Source of the DNA: Mycobacterium sp. E3251
GTDB taxonomy: Bacteria > Actinomycetota > Actinomycetes > Mycobacteriales > Mycobacteriaceae
Assembly (NCBI RefSeq): GCF_001666835.1
Contig: NZ_LZJF01000027.1
Span: 1 to 64,000, forward strand
Direction: 5' to 3'
DNA: 64,000 nucleotides
Shown piece after piece: positions 1 through 10,555 of the stretch. The translations under genes and the position numbers were made by a program. The notes below the pieces were generated by a model. It was not told where the DNA came from. It worked only from the letters and a program-made list of their open reading frames with translations, and ran no database searches. How positions within the stretch are numbered: position 1 is the first letter of the stretch; each line of letters starts with the position of its first letter.

Positions 1-79
1 GCACCAGCCAGACGGCGGCGCACGCCCCGATCAGTATGCGGTCGATGACGTCGGGCGAGATGGTGTCGTCCCCCGCCAC
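1..79 (-). CDS. Membrane protein, Rv2197c-like, N-terminal fragment cut by window edge
   Basis: Read on the minus strand from a GTG at 79-77, the peptide begins [19 protein letters not shown] and then enters a hydrophobic stretch (CAAVWLV) that leaves the window. SPDVIDRIL followed by [10 protein letters not shown] is the start I remember for the conserved mycobacterial membrane protein Rv2197c, which lies directly after mmpS3 in M. tuberculosis. Only about 26 residues are visible. The start codon lies at the left breakpoint of the inverted mmpS3 segment, so its natural upstream sequence and ribosome binding site have been replaced. The function of the family is unknown. Confidence 0.55.
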   Translation of the reverse strand, partial: MAGDDTISPDVIDRILIGACAAVWLV

Positions 80-468
80 CGACGGAGACACAGACCGTGA
101 CGGTCACGCCTGCACCGCCGCCGCCACCGCCGGCGCCCGCTCCGGCGCCGCCGCCGGCCACCTCGACGGCCGCGGCGCCACCCCCGCCACCGACGACACC
201 GGCCGGGCCGCGACAGGTGACCTATTCGGTGACCGGCACCAAGGCGCCCGGCGACATCATCTCGGTGACCTACGTCGATGCGTCCGGCCGGCGGCGCACC
301 CAGCACAACGTGTACATCCCATGGTCGATGACCGTCACGCCCATCTCGCAGTCCGACGTCGGCTCCGTCGAGGCGTCCAGCCTCTTCCGCGTGAGCCGGC
401 TGAACTGCTCGATCACGACAAGCGACGGGACGGTGGTGGTGTTGGGGTTGGCCAGCTTGGTGGTGTAG
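79..468 (+). pseudogene. mmpS3: mmpS3 C-terminal (MmpS domain) fragment, inverted
   Basis: Plus-strand frame beginning [20 protein letters not shown], then a Pro/Ala-rich linker and the MmpS domain ([18 protein letters not shown], then [20 protein letters not shown], then [12 protein letters not shown]). This is the second half of MmpS3, an anchored accessory protein family usually linked to MmpL transporters. Recognisable homology stops near 436; the frame then runs out into reverse-complemented N-terminal sequence and stops at 466-468. The matching N-terminal half is on the opposite strand. The C-terminal dozen or so residues expected in MmpS3 and part of the linker are missing. No signal or membrane segment precedes this fragment, so it cannot make an anchored MmpS3. 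Either a real micro-inversion or an assembly fault. Confidence 0.8.
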
Positions 469-878
469 GTGGGCGCGAACAGCAGCGACACCGACACCAC
501 GAGCGCGATGGCGGCCACGATGGCGGCGACCCCGACCACCCATGGCCAGCGCGGAGCGCCGTGTTCTTCCTCGTCGTCGGCGGACTCGTCGAAGGTGTCG
601 TAGTCGTAGAGCCTGAGGTCGGCCGGCAGGTACGGGCCGCTCATGAAATGCTCGGACTCCGGGGCCGAATAGGCCCGCGAATAGGCGTCGGTCTGGCCGG
701 TCTGGTCGGCCGCCGGCTCGGCGCCGTCGTCGAAGGGTTCGATCTCTTCGACGCCACCGGGTTCGCCCCCGGGTTCGGGAACGTCCGCGGCCTCGATATC
801 GGAATCCGGTTGGTGGGGAGCCTCGTTCACGGAATCGGGATCCTCGGGATCCCATTCCGGTGGTTTCGGCCCGCTCAT
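270..878 (-). pseudogene. mmpS3: mmpS3 N-terminal fragment (cytosolic tail plus TM helix)
   Basis: The minus-strand frame starts [20 protein letters not shown] and has an acidic, disordered cytosolic segment with the conserved [20 protein letters not shown] stretch at about residues 58-77. A single transmembrane helix follows ([20 protein letters not shown], about residues 112-131). Homology to MmpS3 ends about 15 residues later, after LANPNTTT (near position 437). Downstream residues to the stop at 270 are antisense translation of the inverted MmpS domain, so the 202-residue product would have an unrelated tail and no MmpS domain. It lies upstream of Rv2197c and downstream of ctaF, the usual order. 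Best read as a disrupted gene, not a shorter MmpS3. Confidence 0.8.
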
Positions 879-960
879 CTTTGCCTGCCCTGTCCGACTG
901 CCTCACCAGCGCGCGGGGCCTCGGGGCCATGTCGTTGCGCGCGCGCTTGAGAAATTGTCA

Positions 961-974
961 TTTGCCTGGGCAAA
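961..974. promoter_or_regulatory. TTTGCC-TG-GGCAAA palindrome upstream of mmpS3
   Basis: A perfect 6+6 inverted repeat with a 2-nt spacer lies 83 bp upstream of the mmpS3 start, in the 181-bp gap between mmpS3 and ctaF. Its half-site also occurs three times at the start of the XRE-cupin regulator gene near 50980-51009. A regulator-binding role is an inference from symmetry only. The same gap also holds the palindrome TCACGTGA at 1026-1033. Confidence 0.3.
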
Positions 975-1059
975 ACACTACCGAACCGAGAGGGGCAAAG
1001 AAGTCTTGGCGAACCGGCCACAGATCACGTGATCGGATTGTGACCTTAACGGCTGCGGA

Positions 1060-1479
1060 TCAGTGCTTCTCGGGCCCCACGTAGTACTCGAAGACCAATC
1101 CCCCAACCGACGCGAGGACGAACATCACCCCTGCGGCAATCAGCCACGGCAGCCACAGCGCGATACCCACCGCGCTCACCGAGGCAGACAGCGCGATCAG
1201 GATCGGCCACCAGCTGTGCGGGCTGAAAAAGCCCAATTCACCTGCTCCGTCGCTGATCTCGGCGCCCTCGTAGTCCTCGGGGCGGGTATCGATGCGACGC
1301 GCCACGAACCGGAAGAAGGTGGCCACGATCAACGCCAGCCCGCCCGTCAGCGCCAGCGCGGTCGTCCCGGCCCACTCCTCACCGCCGGTGGCGAAAAGCG
1401 CGGTCAGCACGCCATAAAGCACCGCAACCAAAATGAAAAACCCGGCGATGAATTCGAAAAGCCTGGCTTCGATATGCAT
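1060..1479 (-). CDS. ctaF: Cytochrome c oxidase subunit 4 (CtaF)
   Basis: Small actinobacterial subunit IV of the aa3-type cytochrome c oxidase, which reduces O2 to water in the plasma membrane within the bcc-aa3 supercomplex. The 139-residue product starts [20 protein letters not shown] and has four hydrophobic helices: about 9-27, 42-58, 92-107 and 111-130. It carries the family's soluble loop, rich in acidic residues ([12 protein letters not shown]). It follows ctaC by only 13 bp on the same strand, so the two are presumably co-transcribed. Length and composition match M. tuberculosis Rv2199c. Confidence 0.93.
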   Translation of the reverse strand: MHIEARLFEFIAGFFILVAVLYGVLTALFATGGEEWAGTTALALTGGLALIVATFFRFVARRIDTRPEDYEGAEISDGAGELGFFSPHSWWPILIALSASVSAVGIALWLPWLIAAGVMFVLASVGGLVFEYYVGPEKH

Positions 1480-1492
1480 TTGGTGTCCTAAC

Positions 1493-2569
1493 CTACTGGC
1501 TTCCGGCCAACTGACCGCGCTTGGTGTCGAACGGGTGAGTGGTCACCGCGAGCGGCGCCTGACCGATCGCCTGCAACGCCTGGGCGTTGCTCTTGCCGTC
1601 GATCCGCTGCTGCAGGTAAGCCTTGAAGTCGTTGGGCGGCACCACCCGAACCTCGAAGTTCATCATCGAGTGATACGTGCCACAGAACTCGGCGCAGTGG
1701 CCCACGAACGCCCCGGGCTTGCTGATGTCGTCGACCTGGAAGACGTTCACCGAGTTGTTCGCCTCGGCGTTGGGGATCACGTCGCGCTTGAACAGGAACT
1801 CGGGCACCCAGAACGTGTGGATGACGTCCGCGGACGCCAACCGGAACTGGATGCGCTTGCCGGTGGGCAGTACCAGCACCGGGATTTCGTCGCTGGTGCC
1901 CAGAACTTCCACCTTGTCGAAGTTCAGGTAGGTGCGGTCGGAGGTGTTGAGCCCGCGGACCGGCCCGACGCGCTCCTCGCCGTGGGCGTCCTTGCCCTCG
2001 GGCTTGGAGACCATGGCGTTTTTGCGCGCCTGGTCGGCACCGTCGTAGGTCAGCGTGCCGTCCTTGAAGTCAACGCGCTGGTAGCCGAACTTCCAGTTCC
2101 ACTGGAAGGCGGTGACGTCGACCACCACCTCGGGGTCCTTGTCGACGTGCAGCATCTTCTCCTGCACCACCACGGTGAAGTAGAACAGCACCGAGATGAT
2201 CAGGAACGGCGTCACGGTGAGCACCAGCTCCAGCGGCATGTTGTAGCCGAACTGGCGCGGCAGATCGGTGTCGGTGGCCTTCTTCCGGTGGAAGGCCGAC
2301 GCCCAGAAGATCAAACCCCACACGATGACGCCGACGACCAGCGAGGCGATCGTCGCTCCGATCCACAGCTCGCGGTTCAGCTGGGCCTGCGGGGTGATGC
2401 CCTTTGGCCAGCCCAGGCCCAGCACGTCCGACCAGCTGCATCCGCTCAGGGTGAGCGCCAACACGCCGAGCGTCGCGGCCAGCGCCAGCGGCCGCAGTCG
2501 ACGGGACAGACCCTGCCGAAACCTGCCCTGCGACATACGTTGCGAACGGACCTGCTCGCGAGGTGTCAC
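1493..2569 (-). CDS. ctaC: Cytochrome c oxidase subunit II (CtaC)
   Basis: Subunit II carries the binuclear CuA centre that receives electrons from cytochrome c and passes them to heme a of the aa3 oxidase. A lipobox (LTLSGC, Cys about residue 39) follows a basic N-terminus, so the protein is a predicted lipoprotein. Two TM helices follow (about 67-90 and 109-130). The C-terminal cupredoxin domain has the CuA ligands in [13 protein letters not shown] (about 283-295) and the upstream His of [11 protein letters not shown] long open frame continues upstream of position 2569; I chose the GTG at 2569 because [15 protein letters not shown] matches the start I know from Rv2200c and gives 358 residues. 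Confidence 0.93.
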   Translation of the reverse strand: MTPREQVRSQRMSQGRFRQGLSRRLRPLALAATLGVLALTLSGCSWSDVLGLGWPKGITPQAQLNRELWIGATIASLVVGVIVWGLIFWASAFHRKKATDTDLPRQFGYNMPLELVLTVTPFLIISVLFYFTVVVQEKMLHVDKDPEVVVDVTAFQWNWKFGYQRVDFKDGTLTYDGADQARKNAMVSKPEGKDAHGEERVGPVRGLNTSDRTYLNFDKVEVLGTSDEIPVLVLPTGKRIQFRLASADVIHTFWVPEFLFKRDVIPNAEANNSVNVFQVDDISKPGAFVGHCAEFCGTYHSMMNFEVRVVPPNDFKAYLQQRIDGKSNAQALQAIGQAPLAVTTHPFDTKRGQLAGSQ

Positions 2570-2598
2570 GTTGGCGCCTCCTGCTCGGATATCGAATA

Positions 2599-2611
2599 CT
2601 ACGCAGCGTAG
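2599..2611. promoter_or_regulatory. Inverted repeat in the ctaC/asnB divergent region
   Basis: CTACGC-A-GCGTAG is a perfect 6-bp inverted repeat in the 156-bp gap between the divergently transcribed ctaC and asnB, 30 bp upstream of the ctaC start. It could be an operator or a 5' leader hairpin; nothing else in the sequence decides this. Confidence 0.3.
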
Positions 2612-2725
2612 ACCACGCCGCCGACCCGAGCGACGAAACCCCGGCCCGCTGGGCCGATCGGCCGATCGCGACGTGCCGGGTGCGGCGGCCACGGCCGCGG
2701 CCGAAGTGCGGCATACTGGGGCGCC

Positions 2726-4678
2726 GTGTGTGGTCTGCTGGCGTTCGTCGCTGCCCCGGACAGTGCCAGTGACGACGCTGCCGCCCGGGCCGACGCGGCC
2801 GTCGCGCGCGCGTCGCATCTGATGCGCCACCGCGGCCCCGACGAACCCGGCACGTGGACCGACCCGGGTGCCGACGGATCGGTCGTGTTCGGCTTCAACC
2901 GGCTGTCGATCATCGACATCGCGCATTCGCACCAGCCGCTGCGGTGGGGGCCGCCCGAGGCGCCCGACCGCTACGTGCTGGTGTTCAACGGGGAGATCTA
3001 CAACTACCTCGAGCTGCGCGACGAGCTGGCCACCGCACACGGCGCGGTGTTCGCCACCGACGGCGACGGCGAGGCCATCGTCGCCGGCTACCACTATTGG
3101 GGCGCCGACGTGCTCACCCGGCTGCGCGGCATGTTCGCCTTCGCCCTGTGGGACACCGCCACCGGTGAATTGTTTTGCGCCCGAGACCCTTTCGGCATCA
3201 AACCGCTCTTCATGGCGACCGGGGCCGGGGGCACGGCGGTGGCCAGCGAGAAGAAATGCCTGCTAGACCTAGCGGAGCTGGGCGGATTCGACACCGGGAT
3301 CGATGACCGTGCCGTGCAGCACTACACCGTGCTGCAGTACGTGCCCGAGCCCGAGACGCTGCATCGCGGGGTGCGCCGGCTCGAATCGGGCTGCTACGCG
3401 CGGATCCGCCCCGGGCGGCGGCCGGAGGTCACCCGCTATTTCGTGCCCCGATTCGCGGCCACACCCATCACCCGCGACACCGAGCAGGCCCGCTACGACG
3501 AGATCACCGCGGTGCTCGAGGACTCGGTGGCCAAGCACATGCGCGCCGACGTCACCGTCGGGGCGTTTCTGTCCGGGGGTATCGACTCCACCGCCATCGC
3601 GGCGCTGGCCATCCGGCACAACCCCAACCTGATCACCTTCACCACCGGTTTCGAGCGGGAGGGGTTCTCCGAGATCGACGTCGCGGTCGCCTCGGCCGAG
3701 GCGATCGGCGCCCGCCACATCGCCAAGGTGGTCCACCCGGACGAGTTCGTCGCCGCCCTGCCCGAAATCGTGTGGTACCTGGACGAACCGGTGGCCGACC
3801 CCGCGCTGGTGCCGCTGTTCTTCGTCGCGCGGGAGGCCCGCAAGCGCGTCAAGGTGGTGCTGTCCGGGGAGGGCGCCGACGAGCTGTTCGGCGGCTACAC
3901 GATCTACCGGGAGCCGTTGTCGCTCAAGCCCTTCGACTACCTGCCGCGACCGCTGCGGCGGTCGATGGGCAAGGTGTCCAAGCCCCTGCCGGAGGGCATG
4001 CGGGGCAAGAGCCTGCTGCACCGCGGGTCGCTGACGCTCGAGGAGCGTTATTACGGCAACGCCCGCAGCTTCTCCGACGCGCAGCTGCGCGAAGTGCTGC
4101 CGGGTTTCCGGGAGGAATGGACCCACACCGACGTCACCGCCTCGGTGTACGCCCAGTCGGCGGGTTGGGACCCGGTGGCCCGCATGCAGCACGTCGACCT
4201 GTTCACCTGGCTGCGCGGCGACATCCTGGTCAAGGCGGACAAGATGACGATGGCCAACTCGCTCGAGCTGCGGGTGCCGTTCCTGGATCCCGAGGTGTTC
4301 GCCGTCGCCTCGCGACTGCCCGTCGAGGCGAAGATCACCCGCACCACCACCAAGTACGCGCTGCGGCGGGCGCTGGAGCCGATCGTGCCCGCGCACGTGC
4401 TGCACCGGCCCAAGCTCGGGTTCCCGGTGCCGATCCGGCATTGGTTGCGCGCGGGCGACCTGCTGGACTGGGCCTACGGGTTGGTGGCGTCCTCGCAAGC
4501 CGATCGCTTCGTCGACCTGGCCGCCGTACGGCGGATGCTCGACGAGCACCGCAACGGCGCGGGCGATCACAGCCGCCGGCTGTGGACGCTGCTGATCTTC
4601 ATGCTCTGGCACGCGATCTTCGTCGAGCACAGCGTGGTGCCGCAGATCAGCGAACCGCATTACCCCGTGCAGCTGTAA
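2726..4678 (+). CDS. asnB: Asparagine synthetase, glutamine-hydrolysing (AsnB)
   Basis: Converts aspartate, glutamine and ATP to asparagine and glutamate in the cytosol. The GTG start gives MCGLLAFVA, placing the Ntn-hydrolase nucleophile Cys at position 2 after Met removal. The glutaminase domain (about 1-220) contains [14 protein letters not shown] and the DGD(G)E signature. The synthetase domain has the PP-loop [12 protein letters not shown] (about 285-296) and [11 protein letters not shown]. At 650 residues it has the length of Rv2201. It stands divergently from ctaC. Confidence 0.95.
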   Translation: MCGLLAFVAAPDSASDDAAARADAAVARASHLMRHRGPDEPGTWTDPGADGSVVFGFNRLSIIDIAHSHQPLRWGPPEAPDRYVLVFNGEIYNYLELRDELATAHGAVFATDGDGEAIVAGYHYWGADVLTRLRGMFAFALWDTATGELFCARDPFGIKPLFMATGAGGTAVASEKKCLLDLAELGGFDTGIDDRAVQHYTVLQYVPEPETLHRGVRRLESGCYARIRPGRRPEVTRYFVPRFAATPITRDTEQARYDEITAVLEDSVAKHMRADVTVGAFLSGGIDSTAIAALAIRHNPNLITFTTGFEREGFSEIDVAVASAEAIGARHIAKVVHPDEFVAALPEIVWYLDEPVADPALVPLFFVAREARKRVKVVLSGEGADELFGGYTIYREPLSLKPFDYLPRPLRRSMGKVSKPLPEGMRGKSLLHRGSLTLEERYYGNARSFSDAQLREVLPGFREEWTHTDVTASVYAQSAGWDPVARMQHVDLFTWLRGDILVKADKMTMANSLELRVPFLDPEVFAVASRLPVEAKITRTTTKYALRRALEPIVPAHVLHRPKLGFPVPIRHWLRAGDLLDWAYGLVASSQADRFVDLAAVRRMLDEHRNGAGDHSRRLWTLLIFMLWHAIFVEHSVVPQISEPHYPVQL

Positions 4679-4709
4679 CGGTCCCGCCGTCGGCTCACTC
4701 TCGACGCGG

Positions 4710-5702
<993 letters not shown>

Positions 5703-5869
5703 TTAGCAAGGTTATCTAGCTTACGCACGCCTCCGGACCGTCGCTGTGTCCACGGTCGGCATGAAGCGGTGCGCTAGCCTCCCTAGGGAACTCGCTCAAG
5801 TCACCGGGTCACGATGCCCGGTCGGGGTATCCCGCACGTACTCCCGTCTACCACCGTAGGAGAACCAGG

Positions 5870-6529
5870 ATGGCAGGTCCGCACTCGCCGAACCACACCG
5901 TCGGCGGCAGCGGACCCAGCGGACCTGAGCCCCGGGCCGAATCTCAGCCGCTCGAATTTCCCGACCACCCGGGAGCCGGCGACCCGACTCCGGCCAATTA
6001 TGCCGGGCAGCCGCGCCCGCCGATGCCCTACCCGCCGCAGCCACGATCCAAGCGGCGGCTGGTCGTCGGAGTGCTGTTGGCCGTCGCGCTGGCGGCCGCC
6101 CTGACGGTGGCGATCGTCTACGGCGTGCGCACCAACGGGGCCAACACCGGGGCCACGTTCTCGGAGGGCGCCGCGAAGACGGCCATCCAGGGGTACCTGG
6201 ACGCGCTCGACCACCGCGACCTTGCGGAGATCGAACGCAACGCGCTGTGTGGCATGTACGACGGCGTCCGCGACAAACGGTCCGACCAGGCGCTGGCCAA
6301 GTTGAGCAGCGACGCGTTCCGCAAGCAATTCTCCGAGGTCGAGGTCACCTCGATCGACAAGATCGTCTACCTGTCGCAGTACCAGGCCCAGGCGCTGTTC
6401 ACCATGAAGGCGTCTCCCGCGGGCGGGGGCCCGTTGCGCGGTGACTTACAGGGCATCGCCCAGCTGCTGTTCCAGCGGGGCCAGATCATGGTCTGCTCGT
6501 ACGTGCTCCGCACCGGTGGCTCGTACTGA
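5870..6529 (+). CDS. Membrane-anchored protein with NTF2-like domain, Rv2203-like
   Basis: The first about 57 residues are Pro/Gly-rich and disordered, followed by a basic stop-transfer (SKRRL) and one TM helix (VVGVLLAVALAAALTVAIVY, about 63-82). The remaining about 130 residues are extracytoplasmic (GAAKTAIQGYLDALDHRDLA onward), which resembles the Rv0361/NTF2-like accessory proteins of mycobacteria. The role is unknown. The ATG at 5870 has an AGGAG run 11-15 bases upstream. It is divergent from adoK across 185 bp that must hold both promoters; I see no clear operator there. Confidence 0.8.
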   Translation: MAGPHSPNHTVGGSGPSGPEPRAESQPLEFPDHPGAGDPTPANYAGQPRPPMPYPPQPRSKRRLVVGVLLAVALAAALTVAIVYGVRTNGANTGATFSEGAAKTAIQGYLDALDHRDLAEIERNALCGMYDGVRDKRSDQALAKLSSDAFRKQFSEVEVTSIDKIVYLSQYQAQALFTMKASPAGGGPLRGDLQGIAQLLFQRGQIMVCSYVLRTGGSY

Positions 6530-6545
6530 GCCCGCGGCTACCCGG

Positions 6546-6902
6546 TCAGTTGAACGAGTCGCCGCAGGCGCACGAGCCGGTGGCGTTGGGGTTGTCGATC
6601 GTGAAGCCCTGCTTCTCGATGGTGTCGACGAAATCGATGGACGCGCCTTCGACGTAGGGCGCGCTCATCCGGTCCACCGTCAACGTCACCCCGCCGAAGT
6701 CGGCGGTCAGGTCGCCGTCCAGCGTCCGGTCGTCAAAGAAAAGGTTGTAGCGCAGGCCGGCGCACCCACCCGGCTGGACCGCGATCCGCAGCGCCAGGTC
6801 GTCCCGGCCCTCCTGGTCGAGCAGGGACTTTGCCTTGGTGGCGGCGGCCTCGGTCAGGATCACGCCGTGCGTCTTGGCGGTCGACTCGTTTTGCACCGTC
6901 AT
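6546..6902 (-). CDS. HesB/IscA/ErpA-type iron-sulfur carrier, Rv2204c-like
   Basis: A-type carrier that accepts Fe-S clusters from the SUF machinery and delivers them to apoproteins. The 118-residue product has the fold's conserved segment VQPGGCAGLRYNL (first Cys) and the C-terminal C-A-C pair in ATGSCACGDSF. I chose the ATG at 6902 (MTVQNESTAKTHGV) instead of the upstream ATG at 6923, because it starts next to the conserved core and matches the family length. It is convergent with the Rv2203-like gene, 16 bp between stops. Lipoyl synthase LipA, in this window, is a plausible client, but that is inference. Confidence 0.9.
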   Translation of the reverse strand: MTVQNESTAKTHGVILTEAAATKAKSLLDQEGRDDLALRIAVQPGGCAGLRYNLFFDDRTLDGDLTADFGGVTLTVDRMSAPYVEGASIDFVDTIEKQGFTIDNPNATGSCACGDSFN

Positions 6903-7002
6903 TGCTTCTCCTACATGCCTCATCGTTGGGTGGGTCCGTTCAGGTTCGAGCCCGCTGGTCTCGCTTTACGCGGCCAGATCCGCCCGGAAAAAGCCCACAG
7001 GA

Positions 7003-8079
7003 TCAACGGTACCTTGCAGGACCGCTATTCCCGAGTCGCGCCGCCACCACGGAAGCCAAACCCATCAGCTGGTTGGCCGCGTCGGCCTGCGCCAGCCGCG
7101 CCGATCCGGCGTGCTCGGCGATGGACAGGGCGGACATGATGCCCGCCGAGCGGACCGTGGCGTTGTCCAGGTCGACCTGGCCGGCCAGCACGATCACCGG
7201 CACTCCCCGCGGCCGGGCGGCGTCCGCCAGGTAGCCCACCACCTTGCCGTGCAGCGATTGCTCGTCGAAACGGCCTTCACCGGTGACGATGAGCTCCGCC
7301 ATGTCCAGATCGTCGGCCAGGCGGGTGTGATGGGCGATGATCGCCGCGCCCGACTCGCACCGGCCGCCGAGCGCCAGCAGCCCGGCACCAATACCGCCGG
7401 CCGCGGCCGCACCCGGTTCCGCGCTGACGTCGCGCCCGGCGACGGCTTCCAGGATCAGCGCCCACGCCTGGAGGCGGACTTCGAGGGCCGCGACGGTGAC
7501 CGTGTCCGCGCCCTTCTGCGGTCCGAACACCCTGGCCGCTCCCCACGGCCCGAGCAGCGGGTATTCGGTGTCGGAGGCGGCGATGAGCTCCACGTTGCCC
7601 AGCTGGCGGCGCGCGGAGTCCAGGCCGCCGAGCTCGGCGATCATCCCCTGCCCGCCGTCGGTGCACGCGCTGCCGCCGAGGCCGACCACTATCCGCGTCG
7701 CCCCGGCCCGCATCGCCTCGGCGATCAGCTGCCCCACTCCCCTGCTGTGGGCCGCCATCGCCGTCTCCGGGGTGGGCGGACCGCCCAGCAGAGCCAGGCC
7801 GCACGCCTGCGCGCATTCCAGGTAGGCGGTGGTCGTGGTGGGGTCGAACACCCATTTGGCCTCGACCATGGTGGACAGCGGCCCGGATACCCGCAGCCGC
7901 CGCGCCTTCCCCAGCCGGCTGGCGAGCACCTCGACGAAGCCGGGGCCGCCGTCGGACTGCGGCGCGACCACAAACCGGTCGCCCGGACGGCTTCGGGTCC
8001 ACCCGGTCGCGATCGCCGCGGCCGCCTCCACGGCCGTCATGCTGTCGCCATAGCAATCCGGAGCCACCAGGACGAGCAT
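7003..8079 (-). CDS. Glycerate kinase family protein (GckA/GlxK type)
   Basis: Family that phosphorylates D-glycerate with ATP. The 358-residue product starts [20 protein letters not shown], the expected N-terminal beta strand and substrate loop, and contains [19 protein letters not shown] (about 131-149), the family's Gly-rich catalytic signature, plus [20 protein letters not shown] (about 280-299). Upstream in-frame ATGs add a low-complexity extension; the start at 8079 gives exactly the length I recall for Rv2205c. The substrate in mycobacteria has not been shown to my knowledge. Confidence 0.88.
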   Translation of the reverse strand: MLVLVAPDCYGDSMTAVEAAAAIATGWTRSRPGDRFVVAPQSDGGPGFVEVLASRLGKARRLRVSGPLSTMVEAKWVFDPTTTTAYLECAQACGLALLGGPPTPETAMAAHSRGVGQLIAEAMRAGATRIVVGLGGSACTDGGQGMIAELGGLDSARRQLGNVELIAASDTEYPLLGPWGAARVFGPQKGADTVTVAALEVRLQAWALILEAVAGRDVSAEPGAAAAGGIGAGLLALGGRCESGAAIIAHHTRLADDLDMAELIVTGEGRFDEQSLHGKVVGYLADAARPRGVPVIVLAGQVDLDNATVRSAGIMSALSIAEHAGSARLAQADAANQLMGLASVVAARLGNSGPARYR

Positions 8080-8270
8080 GGCGGGCAGCTGCAGCCGGCC
8101 CGGAGCGAGGCCGGAGGCAGCATCGTCCGAGGCCATGGACCCGTCGTCCATCACAGGCAGCCGTTCATCACTGGTAAGAGTAGGGCCAAGTGAGGGGCTG
8201 ACGCAGGTCTAATAGCAAGGCATTCCAAGCCAATTCCGGGACGGGCCGTTCGCGAAGTAACCTGGCCTCT

Positions 8271-8942
8271 GTGAAGTTGATGGGCCGTAAGAAGGGCCAG
8301 GACGAGGACCTCGACGAGGGCGCGGGCACAGTGGATGCCGACGCCCCCGAGACAACCGCGCGCGGGTCGCGTGGGACGAGCCCCAAGGGCCGGCCCACGC
8401 CCAAGCGCAGTCAGGCGCGGCGCAAGGGGCCGGTGGCGCCCGCGCCGATGACCGCGTCGGAGGCGCGGGCCCGGCGCAAGACGCTGGCCGGCCCCAAGCT
8501 CAGCCGCGAGGAGCGCAAGGCCGACCGGGCCGCCAGCCGCGCCCGGATGACGGATCGCCGGCAACGCATGATGGCCGGCGACGAGGCATACCTGTTGCCG
8601 CGTGACCAGGGCCCGATCCGGCGCTACGCACGCGACGTGGTGGATGCCCGGCGCAACCTGCTCGGCTTGTTCATGCCGGCGACGCTGTTTCTGATGTTCG
8701 CCATGTTCACCACGCCGCAGCTGCAGCTCTGGGTCTCCCCGGCGATGCTGGTGCTGATGGCGGTGATGGGCATCGACGGGGTCCTGTTGGGCCGCAAGGT
8801 GAGCAGGCTGGTGGACGCCAAGTTCCCCAACAACACCGAGAGCCGTTGGAAGCTGGGACTGTACGCCGCCGGCCGGGCCTCGCAGATGCGACGGATGCGC
8901 ACACCGCGGCCCCAGGTCGAGCGCGGCAGCGATGTCGGTTAG
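8271..8942 (+). CDS. DUF3043 membrane protein, Rv2206-like
   Basis: The N-terminal 120 residues are strongly basic and disordered (KGRPTPKRSQARRKGPVAPA, then RARRKTLAGPKLSREERKAD). Two TM helices follow (about 127-143 and 150-165) and a basic C-terminus (ASQMRRMRTPRPQ). This layout is typical of actinobacterial DUF3043 proteins of unknown function. GTG start at 8271. It ends 24 bp before cobU and may be the first gene of the cob transcription unit. The 191 bp upstream, to the glycerate kinase start, should carry divergent promoters. Confidence 0.85.
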   Translation: MKLMGRKKGQDEDLDEGAGTVDADAPETTARGSRGTSPKGRPTPKRSQARRKGPVAPAPMTASEARARRKTLAGPKLSREERKADRAASRARMTDRRQRMMAGDEAYLLPRDQGPIRRYARDVVDARRNLLGLFMPATLFLMFAMFTTPQLQLWVSPAMLVLMAVMGIDGVLLGRKVSRLVDAKFPNNTESRWKLGLYAAGRASQMRRMRTPRPQVERGSDVG

Positions 8943-8966
8943 ACGCGGGAAAGCCGCCTGAGCACG

Positions 8967-9503
8967 GTGCGCACTCTGGTGCTCGGCGGGATCCGGTCGG
9001 GCAAATCCCGGTGGGCGGAGGGCGCCATCGCCGAGGCGCTGCCGGCCGGCCAGCCGGTCTGTTACCTGGCCCCCGGCCCCGCCGGTGCGGGCGACGCGGC
9101 CTGGGCGCACCGGATCGCCGAGCACCGCAGCCGCCGGCCGGCGCATTGGTCGACGGTCGAATCCGGCGACGTCGCAACGCATTTGCGGAGCTCGCCGGAC
9201 ACCCCGACGCTGGTCGACGATCTGGGCGGCTGGCTGACCGGCACGCTGGATCGCCACGACGGATGGGACGGCGGATCGGTGGCGGCCCCGGTTGATGAGA
9301 TGCTCGCCGCGGTCAGCGGATTCGGCTCCACGCTGGTGCTCGTCAGCCCGGAGGTGGGGTTGGCCGTCGTCCCGGCCACCGCGTCCGGGCGCCGATTCGC
9401 CGACGAGCTGGGCAGCCTCAACCAGCGCGTCGCGCAGCTGTGCGACCGGGTGGTGCTGGTAGTGGCCGGGCAAGCGGTGCCGATCAAGCCGCCGGGGACC
9501 TGA
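8967..9503 (+). CDS. cobU: Adenosylcobinamide kinase / guanylyltransferase (CobU)
   Basis: Phosphorylates adenosylcobinamide and transfers GMP to it in the nucleotide-loop branch of B12 synthesis. The 178-residue product opens with [18 protein letters not shown], a P-loop (GGIRSGKS) at about 7-14. The guanylylated His region reads [17 protein letters not shown], and VDDLGGWL and [10 protein letters not shown] are family motifs. Its TGA overlaps the ATG of cobT (TGATG), so translation is coupled. In M. tuberculosis cobU is, as I remember it, elsewhere (Rv0254c), so the contiguous cobU-cobT-cobS order here differs from that species. Confidence 0.9.
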   Translation: MRTLVLGGIRSGKSRWAEGAIAEALPAGQPVCYLAPGPAGAGDAAWAHRIAEHRSRRPAHWSTVESGDVATHLRSSPDTPTLVDDLGGWLTGTLDRHDGWDGGSVAAPVDEMLAAVSGFGSTLVLVSPEVGLAVVPATASGRRFADELGSLNQRVAQLCDRVVLVVAGQAVPIKPPGT

Positions 9504-10555
9504 TGGAATTCGCCCCGGTATCGCCGCCCGATGCGGGCGTCGCCGCGGCCGCCCGCGCCCGCCAGGACACGCTCACCAAGCCGAGGGGCGCGCTTGGCCG
9601 CCTGGAGGACCTTTCGGTGTGGGTCGCGTCATGCCAAGGACATTGCCCGCCAAAGCAATTCGAGCGTGCCCGGGTGGTGGTGTTCGCCGGTGACCACGGC
9701 GTCGCCCGCTCGGGAGTCTCGGCCTACCCGCCGGAGGTGACCGCTCAGATGGTCGCCAACTTCGATGCCGGCGGGGCGGCGATCAATGTGCTCGCCGACA
9801 TCGCCGGCGCGACGGTGCGGGTCGCCGACCTGGCGGTGGCGGGCGACGCGCTGACCGAGCGGATCGGCGCCCACAAGGTGCGGCGCGGCAGCGGCGACAT
9901 CGCCGTCGAGGACGCGCTGACCGACGACGAGACCGCCGCCGCGATCGCCGCGGGCCGGGCCATCGCCGACGAGGAGGTCGACGCCGGCGCCGACCTGCTC
10001 ATCGCCGGGGACATGGGGATCGGAAACACCACCCCGGCCGCGGTGTTGGTGGCGGCGCTGACGAACGCCGAACCGGTTGCGGTGGTGGGCTTCGGCACCG
10101 GGATCGACGACGCCGGCTGGGCTCGCAAGACGGCCGCGGTGCGCGATGCCCTGTTCCGGGCGCGGCGGGTGCTGCCCGACGCGGTGGCGCTGCTGCGCTG
10201 CGGCGGGGGCGCGGACTTGGCCGCGCTGGCGGGCTTCTGCGCGCAGGCCGCGGTGCGGCGCACTCCGCTGCTGCTAGACGGGATGGCGGTGACCGCCGCC
10301 GCGTTGGTCGCCGAGCGGCTGGCTCCGGGCGCCCGGCTCTGGTGGCAGGCCGGTCATCGGTCCACCGAACCCGGTCATGCCCTGGCGCTCACCGAGCTGG
10401 GCCTCGAGCCGATTCTGGATCTGCGGATGCGGCTGGGCGAAGGAAGCGGCGCCACATTGGCGCTGCCGCTGCTGCGCGCCGCGGTGGCCACCCTGTCGTC
10501 GATGGCCACGTTCACGCAGGCCGGTGTGTCCGACCAAGCGTCTCCCCCGCTGTGA
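9503..10555 (+). CDS. cobT: Nicotinate-nucleotide--dimethylbenzimidazole phosphoribosyltransferase (CobT)
   Basis: Makes alpha-ribazole phosphate from dimethylbenzimidazole and nicotinate mononucleotide for the lower ligand of cobalamin. The 350-residue product shows the CobT hallmarks: [16 protein letters not shown] near the N-terminus, [20 protein letters not shown] (about 58-77), [20 protein letters not shown] (about 168-187) and [20 protein letters not shown] near the C-terminus. The start at 9503 is fixed by the TGATG overlap with cobU; a longer reading frame upstream overlaps cobU and is not needed. Coupled at its 3' end to cobS. Confidence 0.94.
   Translation: MEFAPVSPPDAGVAAAARARQDTLTKPRGALGRLEDLSVWVASCQGHCPPKQFERARVVVFAGDHGVARSGVSAYPPEVTAQMVANFDAGGAAINVLADIAGATVRVADLAVAGDALTERIGAHKVRRGSGDIAVEDALTDDETAAAIAAGRAIADEEVDAGADLLIAGDMGIGNTTPAAVLVAALTNAEPVAVVGFGTGIDDAGWARKTAAVRDALFRARRVLPDAVALLRCGGGADLAALAGFCAQAAVRRTPLLLDGMAVTAAALVAERLAPGARLWWQAGHRSTEPGHALALTELGLEPILDLRMRLGEGSGATLALPLLRAAVATLSSMATFTQAGVSDQASPPL

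Noticed and set aside
270..878. A shorter but functional MmpS3 of 202 residues
   Set aside because: Its C-terminal part is antisense translation of the MmpS domain found on the other strand, so the protein would lack the domain that defines the family.
6943..6953. GGTTCGAGCCC, which looks like a tRNA T-loop
   Set aside because: The flanking bases do not form a T-stem, and no acceptor, D or anticodon stems can be drawn around it.
8080..8966. A cobalamin riboswitch upstream of cobU
   Set aside because: No B12-box-like sequence or long structured leader was recognised; the region is filled by the DUF3043 gene.
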